Below the pieces are notes generated by a model. The model ran no database searches and had not been told where the DNA came from. It saw only the letters and a list, made by a program, of their open reading frames with translations. The position numbers and the translations under genes are program-made. Shown piece after piece: positions 16,048 to 25,029 of a stretch of DNA of 32,857 nt. Every line of letters starts with the position of its first letter. Positions within the stretch are counted from its first letter, which is position 1. The stretch comes from Pseudomonas fluorescens (GTDB lineage Bacteria > Pseudomonadota > Gammaproteobacteria > Pseudomonadales > Pseudomonadaceae). The DNA lies in contig NZ_LACH01000030.1 in NCBI RefSeq assembly GCF_000968015.1, positions 1-32,857 on the forward strand. The letters run 5' to 3'.

Positions 16048-18270
16048 TTATTGCGCAGAGCGCCAGAAACGCCGTTCTTGACGCATCGTCCATGGCGGTT
16101 TGAAGCGTCCCAGTTGCAGACGGATGGCACCCTGTTCGGCGCTGTCATGGATCGATAGGCCGCGCTTTCGATAGCGCGCCATGATCGTGGGATGGGGATG
16201 ACCGAATGAATTGCCCTGACCGCGGGAGATCAGCACTGCTTTGGGTTGCAGCCCGGTAAGCAGCGCCATGGAAGATGAACTGCGACTGCCGTGGTGCGGC
16301 GCCTGCAACCAATCGGTGGTGACGGCCAGTGGACTGTCAAGCAAGGCTTGCTCGGCTGCGGCGTCTATGTCACCGGTCAGTAACATACGCTCACCGTTGG
16401 CCTCGATCTGCAGGACGCAGGATTTTTGATTGCTGTCGCGGGCGGAAGACCATTGCCAGAGCTGGAACCTCACATCATCCCAGACCCATTGCTTACCGCT
16501 CTCGCAGCCTTCAGCCTGCAACTCGGCCGGCAGCGCCAGGGGATCGCCACTGACCACCCGTTTCACCGGCAGGCCATTGGCAACGGCCCGGGCGCCGCCC
16601 GCATGATCGGCGTCAGCATGGCTGATCAACATCAAATCGAGTCCATTCACGCCCAGTTTGCGTAATGTCGGCAGCACCACCCGCTCGCCCAGGTCGAAAT
16701 CGCCGAAACGTGGCCCGGTGTCATATAACAGTGTGTGATGACGGGTCCGCACCATGATGGCCAAACCCTGGCCGACATCCAGCTGCCAGACTTCGGCGAT
16801 GCCTTCAGGCAAGACCTGCCTGGGTGGAAAAACCAGCAACAGCAGCATCGGCCAACCCAACGAGCGAAACGGCACACCTCGAGGCATCAATAGTAGAAAG
16901 GCACCGAGCGTGCCGAGTGCCCATATCCACAACGGGATGGCCACCGGCACCCACGCGGGCAAGTACCCGGCCATCAGCGCCAGGCCCTTGAACAAGAGGT
17001 CGATCAAACCTCCTGCCAACCACAGCAACCCTTCGCCCACATAAGGAAGGGGTAAAAGCAACGTACCCAGCAATGCCGGAGGCAGCACCACCAGACTGAT
17101 CCACGGCACCGCGAGCAAATTGGCCACCGGCCCGCTGAGACTGATCGGTAACCCGAGCACCAGCAGCAACGGGCACAGACCAATCGCGATCAGCCATTGG
17201 GCGCGGGTCCACGTTTGCCACCAACGCCATGGGCCCAGTCGACCGCCGAAGGTGAAGATCAACACCGCCACCGCCGCGAACGACAGCCAGAAACCCGGTT
17301 GCAGGCTCGCCAGCGGATCCAGCAGCAAAACACCGTCGAGCGCCAGCAACAGTGGCCACCAGGCGCCGAGGTGACGAAATCGCAGGCGCCACAACAGCAC
17401 CAGACCGATCATCACGCAGGCCCGCCGCACCGGCACCTCGAAACCGGCCAGCAGCCCATAACCGAGAGCGGCCGCGAACGCCAGTCCACAGGCCCACGGC
17501 AGCCAAGGCAAGCGTTTCGGCCACAGGCCATAACGGGCCAGCCCGGCGATCAACAGGTACACCAGCCCCGCCAACAACCCGATGTGTTGTCCGGAAATCA
17601 CCAACAGATGGACGGTGCCGGTGTCTTGCAGCACCTGCCAGTCTTCGCGACTCAGCCCGGCGCCGTCCCCCAGCACCAACGCCGTCAGCGCGCCCGTTCG
17701 CCCCTGGGCATCCACGGCCTGCAAGCGCTGACGGATGCCGTCGCGCCAGGCCCATTGGGCTTCCTTGAGCCGCTCGCCAGCCTTGACCGTCCCGGTAGCG
17801 CCGATGCGTTGCGCCAACAGCCAGGCGTCGTAATCGAAGGCATGGGGATTGAGCAGCCCCGCAGGACGCTTCAACTTGACCGCCAGTCGCCAATGTTCGC
17901 CGCTGTTGATCGGCGGTCCGTCATACCAGGCCAGGCGCAGCAGTTTCGGCACCTTGCCATGTCGCGACCGGGCTTCCGCCAACTCGAAACGCACAACGGC
18001 CCCATTGTTCTGGGGCAATCCCGTCACCCGACCTTCGACCCAACGGGTTTCGCCATCGAGGCTCATCGGCAGCCGATCATTCAGCGCCCACTGTGCATTC
18101 GCGCCTGCCCAACTGAAGCCGAACAGGAAAAATGCCAGTGGATAGCTGCGGAACGGCAGCAACATCAAACCGACTACCGGCAGCAACATCCATAACCAGA
18201 CCGGCGGTAATACCGGTAAAAAACGCAGGATCAACAGACCCAACGCCAGCGCCATCATCCCTGTGCGCAT
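16048..18270 (-). CDS. comEC: ComEC/Rec2 family DNA uptake channel protein
   Basis: The 740-residue polytopic membrane protein is the ComEC/Rec2 type that carries transforming DNA across the inner membrane. It has N-terminal membrane helices with a DUF4131-like periplasmic region, the competence domain (many hydrophobic segments at about residues 200-480, with VISGQHIGLLAGL), and a C-terminal metallo-beta-lactamase-like domain with HADADH at 551-556 and HHGSRSSS near 675. All domains are full length, so it appears intact. ATG 18270 has AAGGA seven bases upstream. It is the first gene of the envelope operon, though the 98-base gap to exbB may hold a further promoter. Confidence 0.95.
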   Translation of the reverse strand: MRTGMMALALGLLILRFLPVLPPVWLWMLLPVVGLMLLPFRSYPLAFFLFGFSWAGANAQWALNDRLPMSLDGETRWVEGRVTGLPQNNGAVVRFELAEARSRHGKVPKLLRLAWYDGPPINSGEHWRLAVKLKRPAGLLNPHAFDYDAWLLAQRIGATGTVKAGERLKEAQWAWRDGIRQRLQAVDAQGRTGALTALVLGDGAGLSREDWQVLQDTGTVHLLVISGQHIGLLAGLVYLLIAGLARYGLWPKRLPWLPWACGLAFAAALGYGLLAGFEVPVRRACVMIGLVLLWRLRFRHLGAWWPLLLALDGVLLLDPLASLQPGFWLSFAAVAVLIFTFGGRLGPWRWWQTWTRAQWLIAIGLCPLLLVLGLPISLSGPVANLLAVPWISLVVLPPALLGTLLLPLPYVGEGLLWLAGGLIDLLFKGLALMAGYLPAWVPVAIPLWIWALGTLGAFLLLMPRGVPFRSLGWPMLLLLVFPPRQVLPEGIAEVWQLDVGQGLAIMVRTRHHTLLYDTGPRFGDFDLGERVVLPTLRKLGVNGLDLMLISHADADHAGGARAVANGLPVKRVVSGDPLALPAELQAEGCESGKQWVWDDVRFQLWQWSSARDSNQKSCVLQIEANGERMLLTGDIDAAAEQALLDSPLAVTTDWLQAPHHGSRSSSSMALLTGLQPKAVLISRGQGNSFGHPHPTIMARYRKRGLSIHDSAEQGAIRLQLGRFKPPWTMRQERRFWRSAQ

Positions 18271-18405
18271 ACGCCCGTCCTTGAGAGTCCCCTCCTAGGC
18301 ATAGCCGGCTAATCGCACGGGCATCGTTATTAATTGTCACAAAGTCTGAATGGGCGGCTCATAGAATCCAGACATACTTGCCGCCTTAACCGACCGAGAA
18401 GCCTT

Positions 18406-18924
18406 ATGCCCCGGCGCTTATTCAAACGTTACATGCCAGACCCGACCAGCATCAGGGAACACAAGTCCTTACGCTTTCTCGGCACCCTGCTGCATGACCC
18501 AAACCTCTGGCACCTCAACCGCCATTCCGTCGCACGGGCCATGGCGGTGGGTCTGTTCGCGGCGTTCCTGCCGATTCCGTTGCAAATGCTGGTCGCCGCC
18601 ATTCTCGCCATCATGGTGCGCGGCAACATGCCGATTGCGGTCAGCCTGGTCTGGCTGACCAACCCGATCACCATGCCGGCGGTGTTCTTCTGCACTTACC
18701 AGACCGGTGCCTGGCTGATGGATGTTCCCACCCGCCATTTGCCGGACGAATTGACCTGGGAATGGATCAGCGGGGAACTCTCGACTCTTTGGCAGCCGTT
18801 TTTACTCGGTTCGGTGGTGACGGGTCTGGTGCTCGGCGCGCTCGCCTACTGCCTGACCATGATGTACTGGCGTTGGTGGGTCGGGCGGCAGTGGCGGCGA
18901 CGCCAGAAAAAACGGATGCAGTAA
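18406..18924 (+). CDS. DUF2062 domain membrane protein
   Basis: The 172-residue protein begins at ATG 18406 (MPRRLFKRYMP). After a basic N-terminus it carries the DUF2062 pattern: a helix with VARAMAVGLFAAFLPIPLQM, the conserved TNPITMPAVF motif, and a further C-terminal membrane segment at about residues 137-160, ending in a very basic tail. Function is unknown. It is divergent from comEC across a 135-base gap and converges on the ABC transporter operon. I recall the equivalent gene beside comEC in P. aeruginosa, where lolCDE follows; here the order changes directly after it. Confidence 0.9.
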   Translation: MPRRLFKRYMPDPTSIREHKSLRFLGTLLHDPNLWHLNRHSVARAMAVGLFAAFLPIPLQMLVAAILAIMVRGNMPIAVSLVWLTNPITMPAVFFCTYQTGAWLMDVPTRHLPDELTWEWISGELSTLWQPFLLGSVVTGLVLGALAYCLTMMYWRWWVGRQWRRRQKKRMQ

Positions 18925-18930
18925 ACGCAA

Positions 18931-18960
18931 AACGGCCTCCATTGTTGGAGGCCGTTTGTT
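18931..18960. terminator. Bidirectional terminator, DUF2062 gene / ABC operon
   Basis: The 10-bp stem AACGGCCTCC / GGAGGCCGTT (18931-18940, 18947-18956) has loop ATTGTT, TGTTTT on the right and GCAAA on the left. It serves the plus-strand DUF2062 gene and can also stop minus-strand transcripts from the ABC operon. Confidence 0.85.
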
Positions 18961-18981
18961 TTGCAGTGTCTGGACTGACGC

Positions 18982-19058
18982 CATCGCGAGCAAGCTCGCT
19001 CCCACATTGGATCTGTGAACGACACAAACCCACTGTGGGAGCGAGCCTGCTCGCGATG
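18982..19058. repeat. REPIN B (29-bp inverted arms, two mismatches)
   Basis: Arms at 18982-19010 and 19030-19058 share the core CATCGCGAGCA.GCTCGCTCC and are inverted with two mismatches and a 19-base spacer. It lies in the convergent gap between the DUF2062 gene and the ABC permease, where gene order departs from P. aeruginosa. Confidence 0.88.
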
Positions 19059-19076
19059 CAGGCGACTCGGTCTTCC

Positions 19077-19856
19077 TTAGGTACGCATCCCGCGACCACT
19101 GACCAGCAGCCGTGCGCAACCGATGTACAACACCACGGTCGCCACCAGCATGAAGGTGATCGCCACGCTGATTTTGATGTCCGAAACACCAAGAATGCCG
19201 TAACGGAAGGCGTTGACCATGTGCAGCACCGGGTTGGCCAGGGACACGGTCTGCCAGAACGGCGGCAGCAAGGAAATCGAGTAGAACACCCCGCCCAGGT
19301 AGGTCAGCGGTGTCAGCACAAACGTCGGAATGATCGAGATGTCATCGAAGTTGCGCGCAAACACGGCGTTTATGAAGCCCAGCAGCGAGAAGATCGTCGC
19401 CGTCAGCACCACCACCAGAATGGTCACGCCCAGGTGATGCACCTGCAACTCGGTGAAGAACAGCGACAGCAGGGTCACGATAAGCCCGACCATCAAGCCA
19501 CGCAGCACGCCGCCCAGGGTGTAGCCGATCAGAATCGTATGCGGCGACACGGGCGACACCATCAATTCTTCGATGGAACGCTGGAACTTGCTGCCGAAGA
19601 AACTCGAGACCACGTTGCCGTAGGAGTTGGTGATCACCGACATCATGATCAGCCCCGGCACGATGTACTCCATGTAGGTGAAACCACCCATGTCACCGAT
19701 CTGCCGGCCGATCAGATTGCCGAAGATCACGAAGTACAGAACCATGGTAATGGCCGGCGGCAGCAGCGTCTGCGGCCAGATCCGGGTAAAGCGTCTGACC
19801 TCTCGGTAAACGATGGTGTTGAGGGCAACAAGGTTGGGTTGCAGCTCGGAACTCAT
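19077..19856 (-). CDS. ABC-2 type transporter permease, YadH-like
   Basis: The 259-residue permease has about six membrane segments and is very close to E. coli YadH. Shared stretches include RIWPQTLLPPAITM near the N-terminus, YIVPGLIMMSVITNSYGNV, GSKFQRSIEELMVSPV and FVLTPLTYLGGVFYS. It pairs with the ATPase encoded upstream (four-base overlap) to form an exporter. The substrate is not established; family members export drugs, polysaccharides or lipids. I recall this pair in P. aeruginosa as PA2811-PA2812. Confidence 0.92.
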   Translation of the reverse strand: MSSELQPNLVALNTIVYREVRRFTRIWPQTLLPPAITMVLYFVIFGNLIGRQIGDMGGFTYMEYIVPGLIMMSVITNSYGNVVSSFFGSKFQRSIEELMVSPVSPHTILIGYTLGGVLRGLMVGLIVTLLSLFFTELQVHHLGVTILVVVLTATIFSLLGFINAVFARNFDDISIIPTFVLTPLTYLGGVFYSISLLPPFWQTVSLANPVLHMVNAFRYGILGVSDIKISVAITFMLVATVVLYIGCARLLVSGRGMRT

Positions 19857-20785
19857 ACCGCCACCTTCGACAGATTTTTCTCCACCAGGGACACGAACAA
19901 CTCCTCGAGGCGATTGGTTTTGTTACGCAGGCTCAACACTTCGATGTTCTGCTGCGCCAATTGGGTGAACAGCGCGGTGATGCCCATGGCCTTGTCGACC
20001 TGAACTTCAAGGGTGTGGCTATCGAGCAGCTTGGTCGGGTAACCGAGCAACTGCGGAGCGGTTTGCAACGTGTTTTTGAGGTCGAGCAGGAACGTTTCCA
20101 CGTGCAGTTGGCCGAGCAACTGTTTCATGCTGGTGTTCTCGACGATGGTGCCGTGGTCGATGATGCCGATGTTGCGGCACAACTGCTCAGCCTCTTCCAG
20201 GTAGTGGGTGGTGAGGATGATGGTGATGCCTTTCTTGTTCAGCTCGGTGAGGAACGTCCACATCGAGCGACGCAGTTCGATGTCCACACCCGCCGTCGGT
20301 TCGTCGAGGATCAGCAGGCGCGGTTCGTGAACCAACGCACGGGCGATCATCAGTCGACGCTTCATGCCGCCGGACAGCGAACGCGATGGCGTATCGCGCT
20401 TGTCCCACAGGCCCAGTTGGGTCAGGTACTGCTCGGCGCGTTCCTTGGCGATTTTCGGCGGAATGCCGTAATAACCGGCCTGGGTCACGACGATATCGAA
20501 GGTTTTTTCGAACTGGTTGAAGTTGAATTCCTGAGGCACTACGCCGATGGAGCGCTTGAGCTGCGCAGGATTCTTGTCCAGGTCGTGACCAAAGATATTC
20601 ACCGTCCCGCTAGTCTTGTTCACCAGGGTCGAGAGAATGCCGATGGTCGTGGATTTGCCGGCGCCGTTAGGGCCGAGCAAGGCGAAAAAGTCACCTTCGG
20701 CGACGTCCAGATCGATACCACTCAGGGCCTGGAAACCGTTGCCGTAGGTTTTGGTTAGCTGCCGGATGGACAGAGCGGAACTCAT
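19853..20785 (-). CDS. ABC transporter ATP-binding protein, YadG-like
   Basis: The 310-residue ATPase has Walker A GPNGAGKST (residues 38-46), signature LSGGMKRR, Walker B LLILDEPTAGVD and H-loop TTHYLEEAE. A C-terminal extension of about 90 residues follows the nucleotide-binding domain, as in YadG and DrrA-type exporters. ATG 20785 is chosen on conservation (MSSALSIRQL). A TTG at 20803 would add six residues; neither has a good ribosome site. It is first of the two-gene exporter operon. Confidence 0.93.
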   Translation of the reverse strand: MSSALSIRQLTKTYGNGFQALSGIDLDVAEGDFFALLGPNGAGKSTTIGILSTLVNKTSGTVNIFGHDLDKNPAQLKRSIGVVPQEFNFNQFEKTFDIVVTQAGYYGIPPKIAKERAEQYLTQLGLWDKRDTPSRSLSGGMKRRLMIARALVHEPRLLILDEPTAGVDIELRRSMWTFLTELNKKGITIILTTHYLEEAEQLCRNIGIIDHGTIVENTSMKQLLGQLHVETFLLDLKNTLQTAPQLLGYPTKLLDSHTLEVQVDKAMGITALFTQLAQQNIEVLSLRNKTNRLEELFVSLVEKNLSKVAV

Positions 20786-20831
20786 ATCGGATTTACGCAC
20801 CAAGAAGGGAAGAAAGGGACAAATCAGGGCG

Positions 20832-20884
20832 GGCGGCGACTAATACAACCGCGGCGCACGAGCGCAATGGTGCTTGTCGCCGCC
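20832..20884 (-). other. 9-bp inverted repeat between GST and ABC genes
   Basis: GGCGGCGAC (20832-20840) and GTCGCCGCC (20876-20884) are perfect inverted repeats around a GC-rich 35-base loop that can partly pair. There is no T-run. It may act as a weak terminator or mRNA-processing hairpin after the GST gene. Confidence 0.4.
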
Positions 20885-20918
20885 ACACAAGTACAGTCAA
20901 GTGTGTCGATAGTGAGTA

Positions 20919-21542
20919 TTAAGTCAACGCGGTCATAACCGCTTTTTGATACGCCGGGCGCTGTTTCAGGCGTGCATACCAGGCTTGCAGATGAGGCTGC
21001 GGTGCGCGCTCGATCGGCATCTCGAACCAGGCATAAATGAAGCTGCCCAGAGGAATGTCGCCCATGCCGATCTCATCGCCGGACAGGTACGGTTGGGTCG
21101 CCAGCGCCTGATCCGCCATGGACAGCAGGCCATCGCACTCCTTGATCGCAGCGTTGATGGCCGGCCAGTCCTGCTGGTCTTCCGGGGTGCGCAATACGCC
21201 CCAGAACACCGTGCGGAACGGCCCGGCAAAACTTGAAGTGGTCCAGTCCATCCACTTGTCGGCAGAGGCCCGGGCCTGCAGATTCTCTGGATACCAGGCG
21301 GTGCCGTTGGCGTGGCGAGCCATCAGGTAACGCACGATGGCGTTGGATTCCCACAGCACGAAACCATCGTCTTCAATCACCGGCACGCGACCATTGGGGT
21401 TCATCGCGCGGTACTGCGGCGTATCGACTACACCAAAGGCGCCGCCCGCATCGATGGCTTCATAAGCCAGGCCCAGCTCCTCGGCGGCCCACAAAGGTTT
21501 TCTGACATTCGACGAATTTTTCCGACCCCAGATCTTCAGCAT
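20919..21542 (-). CDS. Glutathione S-transferase family protein
   Basis: This 207-residue cytoplasmic protein has an N-terminal thioredoxin-fold domain (MLKIWGRKNSSNVRKPLW, with the Ser-Ser-Asn segment where the catalytic Ser normally sits, then RVPVIEDDGFVLWESNAI as the glutathione gamma-glutamyl site) and an all-helical C-terminal domain. It probably conjugates or reduces an electrophile with glutathione; the substrate is unknown. It follows the transglutaminase-like gene with a 43-base gap and may share its transcript. Confidence 0.9.
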   Translation of the reverse strand: MLKIWGRKNSSNVRKPLWAAEELGLAYEAIDAGGAFGVVDTPQYRAMNPNGRVPVIEDDGFVLWESNAIVRYLMARHANGTAWYPENLQARASADKWMDWTTSSFAGPFRTVFWGVLRTPEDQQDWPAINAAIKECDGLLSMADQALATQPYLSGDEIGMGDIPLGSFIYAWFEMPIERAPQPHLQAWYARLKQRPAYQKAVMTALT

Positions 21543-21585
21543 GACCGCCTCTTTATGGATGAATGCGCAGGCAGCATACGCCGGA

Positions 21586-22245
21586 TCAGGCGCGACTCAA
21601 ATCGCTCTGCATGTCACCCACCAGCACGGGCAGTGTGTCGCTGAACAGATGCGGATAGCACTTCTCCAGGTGCTCGAAAAAGAACGCTTCAGGCACGTCG
21701 GTGAACTGGCCGTGGTCGATCAGGTATTCCATCAATTGCTCGCCGTCGCGATTGAACGGATGGAAAACGCTGTCGTTGATACCGTCGAATTCCAGGGGTG
21801 CGACATTGAACAGTTCGCACAAGCCTTGGTTGAACGCTGGCGTGGCTTTGACCCAGCGACCATTCAGATACAGCTCCGTATAGCCGTGCATGGCGAACAC
21901 GTCGCTCTTGAGCAATTCAAGCAAACGTGGCGTCGATAAATGATTGCGCACATCCGCCAGACCGATCCGCGCGGGAATCCCGCAATGCCGGGCTGCACCT
22001 GCCAGCAGCGTGGCTTTGGGCACGCAATAACTCTCCCCCGCCGCCAGCGCATAACTGCCGCGCAAGGTATCCGGGTCGCGACTGAAGGTGTAAGGGTTGT
22101 AACGCACGGCTTCGCGCACCGCGTAATAGAGATTGATCGCCTGTTCTAGAGGATCACGACGGCTACCGCGATGTTTTTCGGCGAACTCCACCACCGACGG
22201 GTGGTCACTATCGATGAAGCGGCCGGGACTCAGATACTCGTGCAT
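21586..22245 (-). CDS. Transglutaminase-like domain protein
   Basis: This 219-residue protein has the papain-like transglutaminase core: nucleophile Cys74 in GESYCVPKATLLAGAARHCGIPAR and His120 in FAMHGYTELYLNGRW. The third catalytic position, normally Asp, falls in KATPAFN, where no Asp is present; Asn139 may take its place. ATG 22245 is chosen because AGGAG lies nine bases upstream; an in-frame extension to 22293 lacks this. No signal peptide is seen, so it is cytoplasmic, perhaps a protease or amidase. Its role is unknown. It sits upstream of the GST gene and divergent from fadE. Confidence 0.85.
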   Translation of the reverse strand: MHEYLSPGRFIDSDHPSVVEFAEKHRGSRRDPLEQAINLYYAVREAVRYNPYTFSRDPDTLRGSYALAAGESYCVPKATLLAGAARHCGIPARIGLADVRNHLSTPRLLELLKSDVFAMHGYTELYLNGRWVKATPAFNQGLCELFNVAPLEFDGINDSVFHPFNRDGEQLMEYLIDHGQFTDVPEAFFFEHLEKCYPHLFSDTLPVLVGDMQSDLSRA

Positions 22246-22494
22246 GAGAACAATCTCCTGGGGAAGCCACGAGTCTAGCGACACGTTCAGCACAGAGATA
22301 ACGACGTTTCAGCCAAACATGGACGCTTTGTCGCCCGCCCAACGAACGATTTCCGCGGCCTGTTGCCCACCGGGCCTACAAAACTCATCCATGGTTTCCC
22401 ACGAATTCAATCACATCGCTCTGACCACCCTGTTTTGCGGATGCCGTCTAAGCTCTGAAAGTTGGTTTTGCCCTGGTTTCACGGAGGATTAAAT

Positions 22495-24942
22495 ATGCTG
22501 CTGTTGTGGATACTGGTTCTGGTTGTCGGGATTGCTTATTTAGCCCATCGACGCATCGCACCACTGCCCGCCCTGTGCGTCGTGGCCGTTTACGTCGTGG
22601 CGATGGGCGCTTTCAGCCACGCGCCAGGCTGGTTGCTGCTGGTTCTGTGGGTGTTGATCGCGGTTGTCGCAGCGCCCTTGTTACTGCCCGACCTGCGCCG
22701 CAAATTTTTCAGCGCGCCGTTGTTCAACTGGTTCCAGAAAACCCTGCCGCCGATGTCGCAAACCGAGCGCGATGCAATCGATGCCGGCACGGTGTGGTGG
22801 GACGGAGAACTGTTCAGCGGTCGCCCGGACTGGAAAAAACTGCTGTCCTATCCAAAAGCGCAGCTGAGCGAAGAGGAACAGGCCTTCATCGACGGCCCGA
22901 CCGAAGAACTCTGCGCCATGGTCAGCGACTGGCAGATCGGTCAAACCATGGACCTCCCTCCCGAAGCCTGGGCCTATATCAAGGAAAACGGCTTCTTCGC
23001 CCTGATCATTCCCAAGGAGTTTGGCGGCAAAGGTTTCTCCGCCTACGCCCACTCTCAGGTGGCGATGAAACTGGCAACCCGCAGCGGCGACCTCGCGTCC
23101 ACCGTGATGGTCCCCAACTCCCTCGGCCCGGCCGAACTGTTGCTGCATTACGGCACCGACGAACAACGCAACCACTACCTGCCACGACTGGCGCGCGGCG
23201 ATGACATCCCGTGCTTCGCACTGACCGGCCCTCTTGCCGGCTCCGATGCCGGCTCCATGCCCGACACCGGGGTGATCTGCAAAGGTGAATGGGAAGGCAA
23301 GGAAACCTTGGGCCTGCGCCTGAACTGGGAAAAGCGTTACATCACACTTGGCCCTGTCGCCACCCTGCTCGGCCTCGCCTTCAAGGCCTACGACCCGGAT
23401 CATTTGCTGGGTGAGGAGGAAGACTTGGGGATCAGTCTAGCGTTGATCCCGACCGATATCGCCGGTGTTGAAATCGGCCGCCGTCACTTGCCGTTGGGCG
23501 CTTCATTCATGAACGGCCCGAACTCCGGCAAAGATGTTTTCGTACCGTTGGAGTTCCTCATCGGCGGCCAGGAAATGATCGGCAAAGGCTGGATGATGCT
23601 AATGAACTGCCTGTCGGTCGGGCGTTCGATTTCGTTGCCAGCGGTCGGCACCGGCGCCGCCAAGTTCACCAGCCTGGTGACCGGCCAGTACGCTCAGGTC
23701 CGTGAACAGTTCAATGTTCCACTGTCGGCCTTCGAAGGGATTCAGGAAGCGATGGCCCGTATCGGCGGCAACGCCTGGATGATGGACGCGGCGCGGATGC
23801 TCACGGCCAATGCGGTGGATTTGGGTGAGAAGCCATCGGTGCTGTCGGCGATTCTCAAGTACCACCTTACTGAACGCGGCCGCGAGTGCATCAGCCACGC
23901 CATGGATGTTCATGGCGGCAAGGCAATCATCATGGGGCCGAACAACTACCTCGGTCGCAGCTGGAACGGCGCGCCGATTTTCATCACCGTGGAAGGCGCG
24001 AACATTCTCTCGCGCAACCTGATGATCTTCGGTCAGGGCGCGATTCGCTGCCATCCATTCGTGCTTAAGGAAATGGCCCTCGCCAGTCGTGAAGACAAGG
24101 ATCAGGCCCTCACCGAATTTGATGGCCTGCTGCTTAAACACATCGGTTTCGCCGTGAGTAACGCCGCCAGCACGCTGGTGCTGAACCTTGGTTTCGGTCA
24201 CTTCGAACACGCGCCAGGCGACAAGCTCAGCCAGGGTTACTTCCGCGCCCTCAATCGCCAGGCTGCTGCGTTCGCCCTGCTCGCCGACCTGAGCATGATG
24301 CTGCTGGGCGGCGAATTGAAACGACGCGAACGTCTGTCGGCACGGCTGGGGGATGTGCTCAGCAACATGTACCTCGCCTCCGCCGCACTCAAGCGTTACC
24401 ACGACCTTGATTCACCGGAGCACATGGCACCGCTGTTTACCTGGGCCATGGAAGAAAGTCTGGGTCAATCGGAACGAGCGCTGGATGAACTGCTGACCAA
24501 CTTCCCGAACAAGGTGTTGGGTTGCCTATTGCGGGTGATCGTGTTCCCGTTCGGTCGTCGTCACAAAGGGCCATCGGACAAACTCGGCGCCGAAGTGGCG
24601 GCGGTGATCGGTCGCGCCAAGGGCGATCCAACCCTGGAAGAGTTGCTCGGCGGTTGCTACCGGCCGCAATCCACTGATGACCCGGTCGGCGCCCTGCAAC
24701 ATGCGTGTAACCTGCTGAGTGCCGCACAACCGCTGCGCAAAAAGCTTCATGTCGCGCTCAAAAGCGGCCAGGTCAAACCGGTCGTCGGAGAACACGTCAT
24801 CGATACAGCGCTTGAGGCCGGCGTGTTGCAGCCCTTGGAGGCGCAGGCCCTGCGTGACGCCGAAGCGGCGCGGCGCAAGGTGATTGATGTCGATGATTTC
24901 GACAAAAAGGAACTGGCGCTGGGGGAAGGAAAGGTCCGCTGA
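22495..24942 (+). CDS. fadE: Acyl-CoA dehydrogenase FadE
   Basis: This 815-residue FAD enzyme catalyses the first oxidation step of fatty acid beta-oxidation. Two to three hydrophobic segments at residues 1-65 anchor it in the inner membrane, as in E. coli FadE. The acyl-CoA dehydrogenase core follows (about residues 95-530), with FAD-contact PLAGSDAGSMPDTG and the catalytic Glu500 in ITVEGANILSR. The C-terminal DUF1974 extension (about 530-800) is complete. ATG 22495 has GGAGG six bases upstream. It matches P. aeruginosa PA2815 in context, as I recall. No clear FadR or PsrA site was seen in the 249-base upstream gap. Confidence 0.96.
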   Translation: MLLLWILVLVVGIAYLAHRRIAPLPALCVVAVYVVAMGAFSHAPGWLLLVLWVLIAVVAAPLLLPDLRRKFFSAPLFNWFQKTLPPMSQTERDAIDAGTVWWDGELFSGRPDWKKLLSYPKAQLSEEEQAFIDGPTEELCAMVSDWQIGQTMDLPPEAWAYIKENGFFALIIPKEFGGKGFSAYAHSQVAMKLATRSGDLASTVMVPNSLGPAELLLHYGTDEQRNHYLPRLARGDDIPCFALTGPLAGSDAGSMPDTGVICKGEWEGKETLGLRLNWEKRYITLGPVATLLGLAFKAYDPDHLLGEEEDLGISLALIPTDIAGVEIGRRHLPLGASFMNGPNSGKDVFVPLEFLIGGQEMIGKGWMMLMNCLSVGRSISLPAVGTGAAKFTSLVTGQYAQVREQFNVPLSAFEGIQEAMARIGGNAWMMDAARMLTANAVDLGEKPSVLSAILKYHLTERGRECISHAMDVHGGKAIIMGPNNYLGRSWNGAPIFITVEGANILSRNLMIFGQGAIRCHPFVLKEMALASREDKDQALTEFDGLLLKHIGFAVSNAASTLVLNLGFGHFEHAPGDKLSQGYFRALNRQAAAFALLADLSMMLLGGELKRRERLSARLGDVLSNMYLASAALKRYHDLDSPEHMAPLFTWAMEESLGQSERALDELLTNFPNKVLGCLLRVIVFPFGRRHKGPSDKLGAEVAAVIGRAKGDPTLEELLGGCYRPQSTDDPVGALQHACNLLSAAQPLRKKLHVALKSGQVKPVVGEHVIDTALEAGVLQPLEAQALRDAEAARRKVIDVDDFDKKELALGEGKVR

Positions 24943-24976
24943 TCCAGCAAACCATGTGCCTTCTACCTGTAAAAAT

Positions 24977-25009
24977 GGGCGCGGGCGCTTTATACTCCCG
25001 CGCCCGTTT
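24977..25009 (+). terminator. Terminator after fadE
   Basis: A 9-bp perfect stem GGGCGCGGG / CCCGCGCCC (24977-24985, 24997-25005) is followed by GTTTT. The loop contains TATACT, a possible -10 element for the next gene. Confidence 0.8.
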
Positions 25010-25029
25010 TGCTCTTGAGGACTTATCTC

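Noticed and set aside
17197..18195. A 332-residue plus-strand open frame opposite comEC
   Set aside because: It is Gln/Arg-rich and without domains; the intact comEC lies on the other strand.
22246..22494. PsrA or FadR operator upstream of fadE
   Set aside because: The nearest half-sites (GTTTC, CAAAC near 22306-22318) are in the wrong order and spacing for the PsrA consensus.
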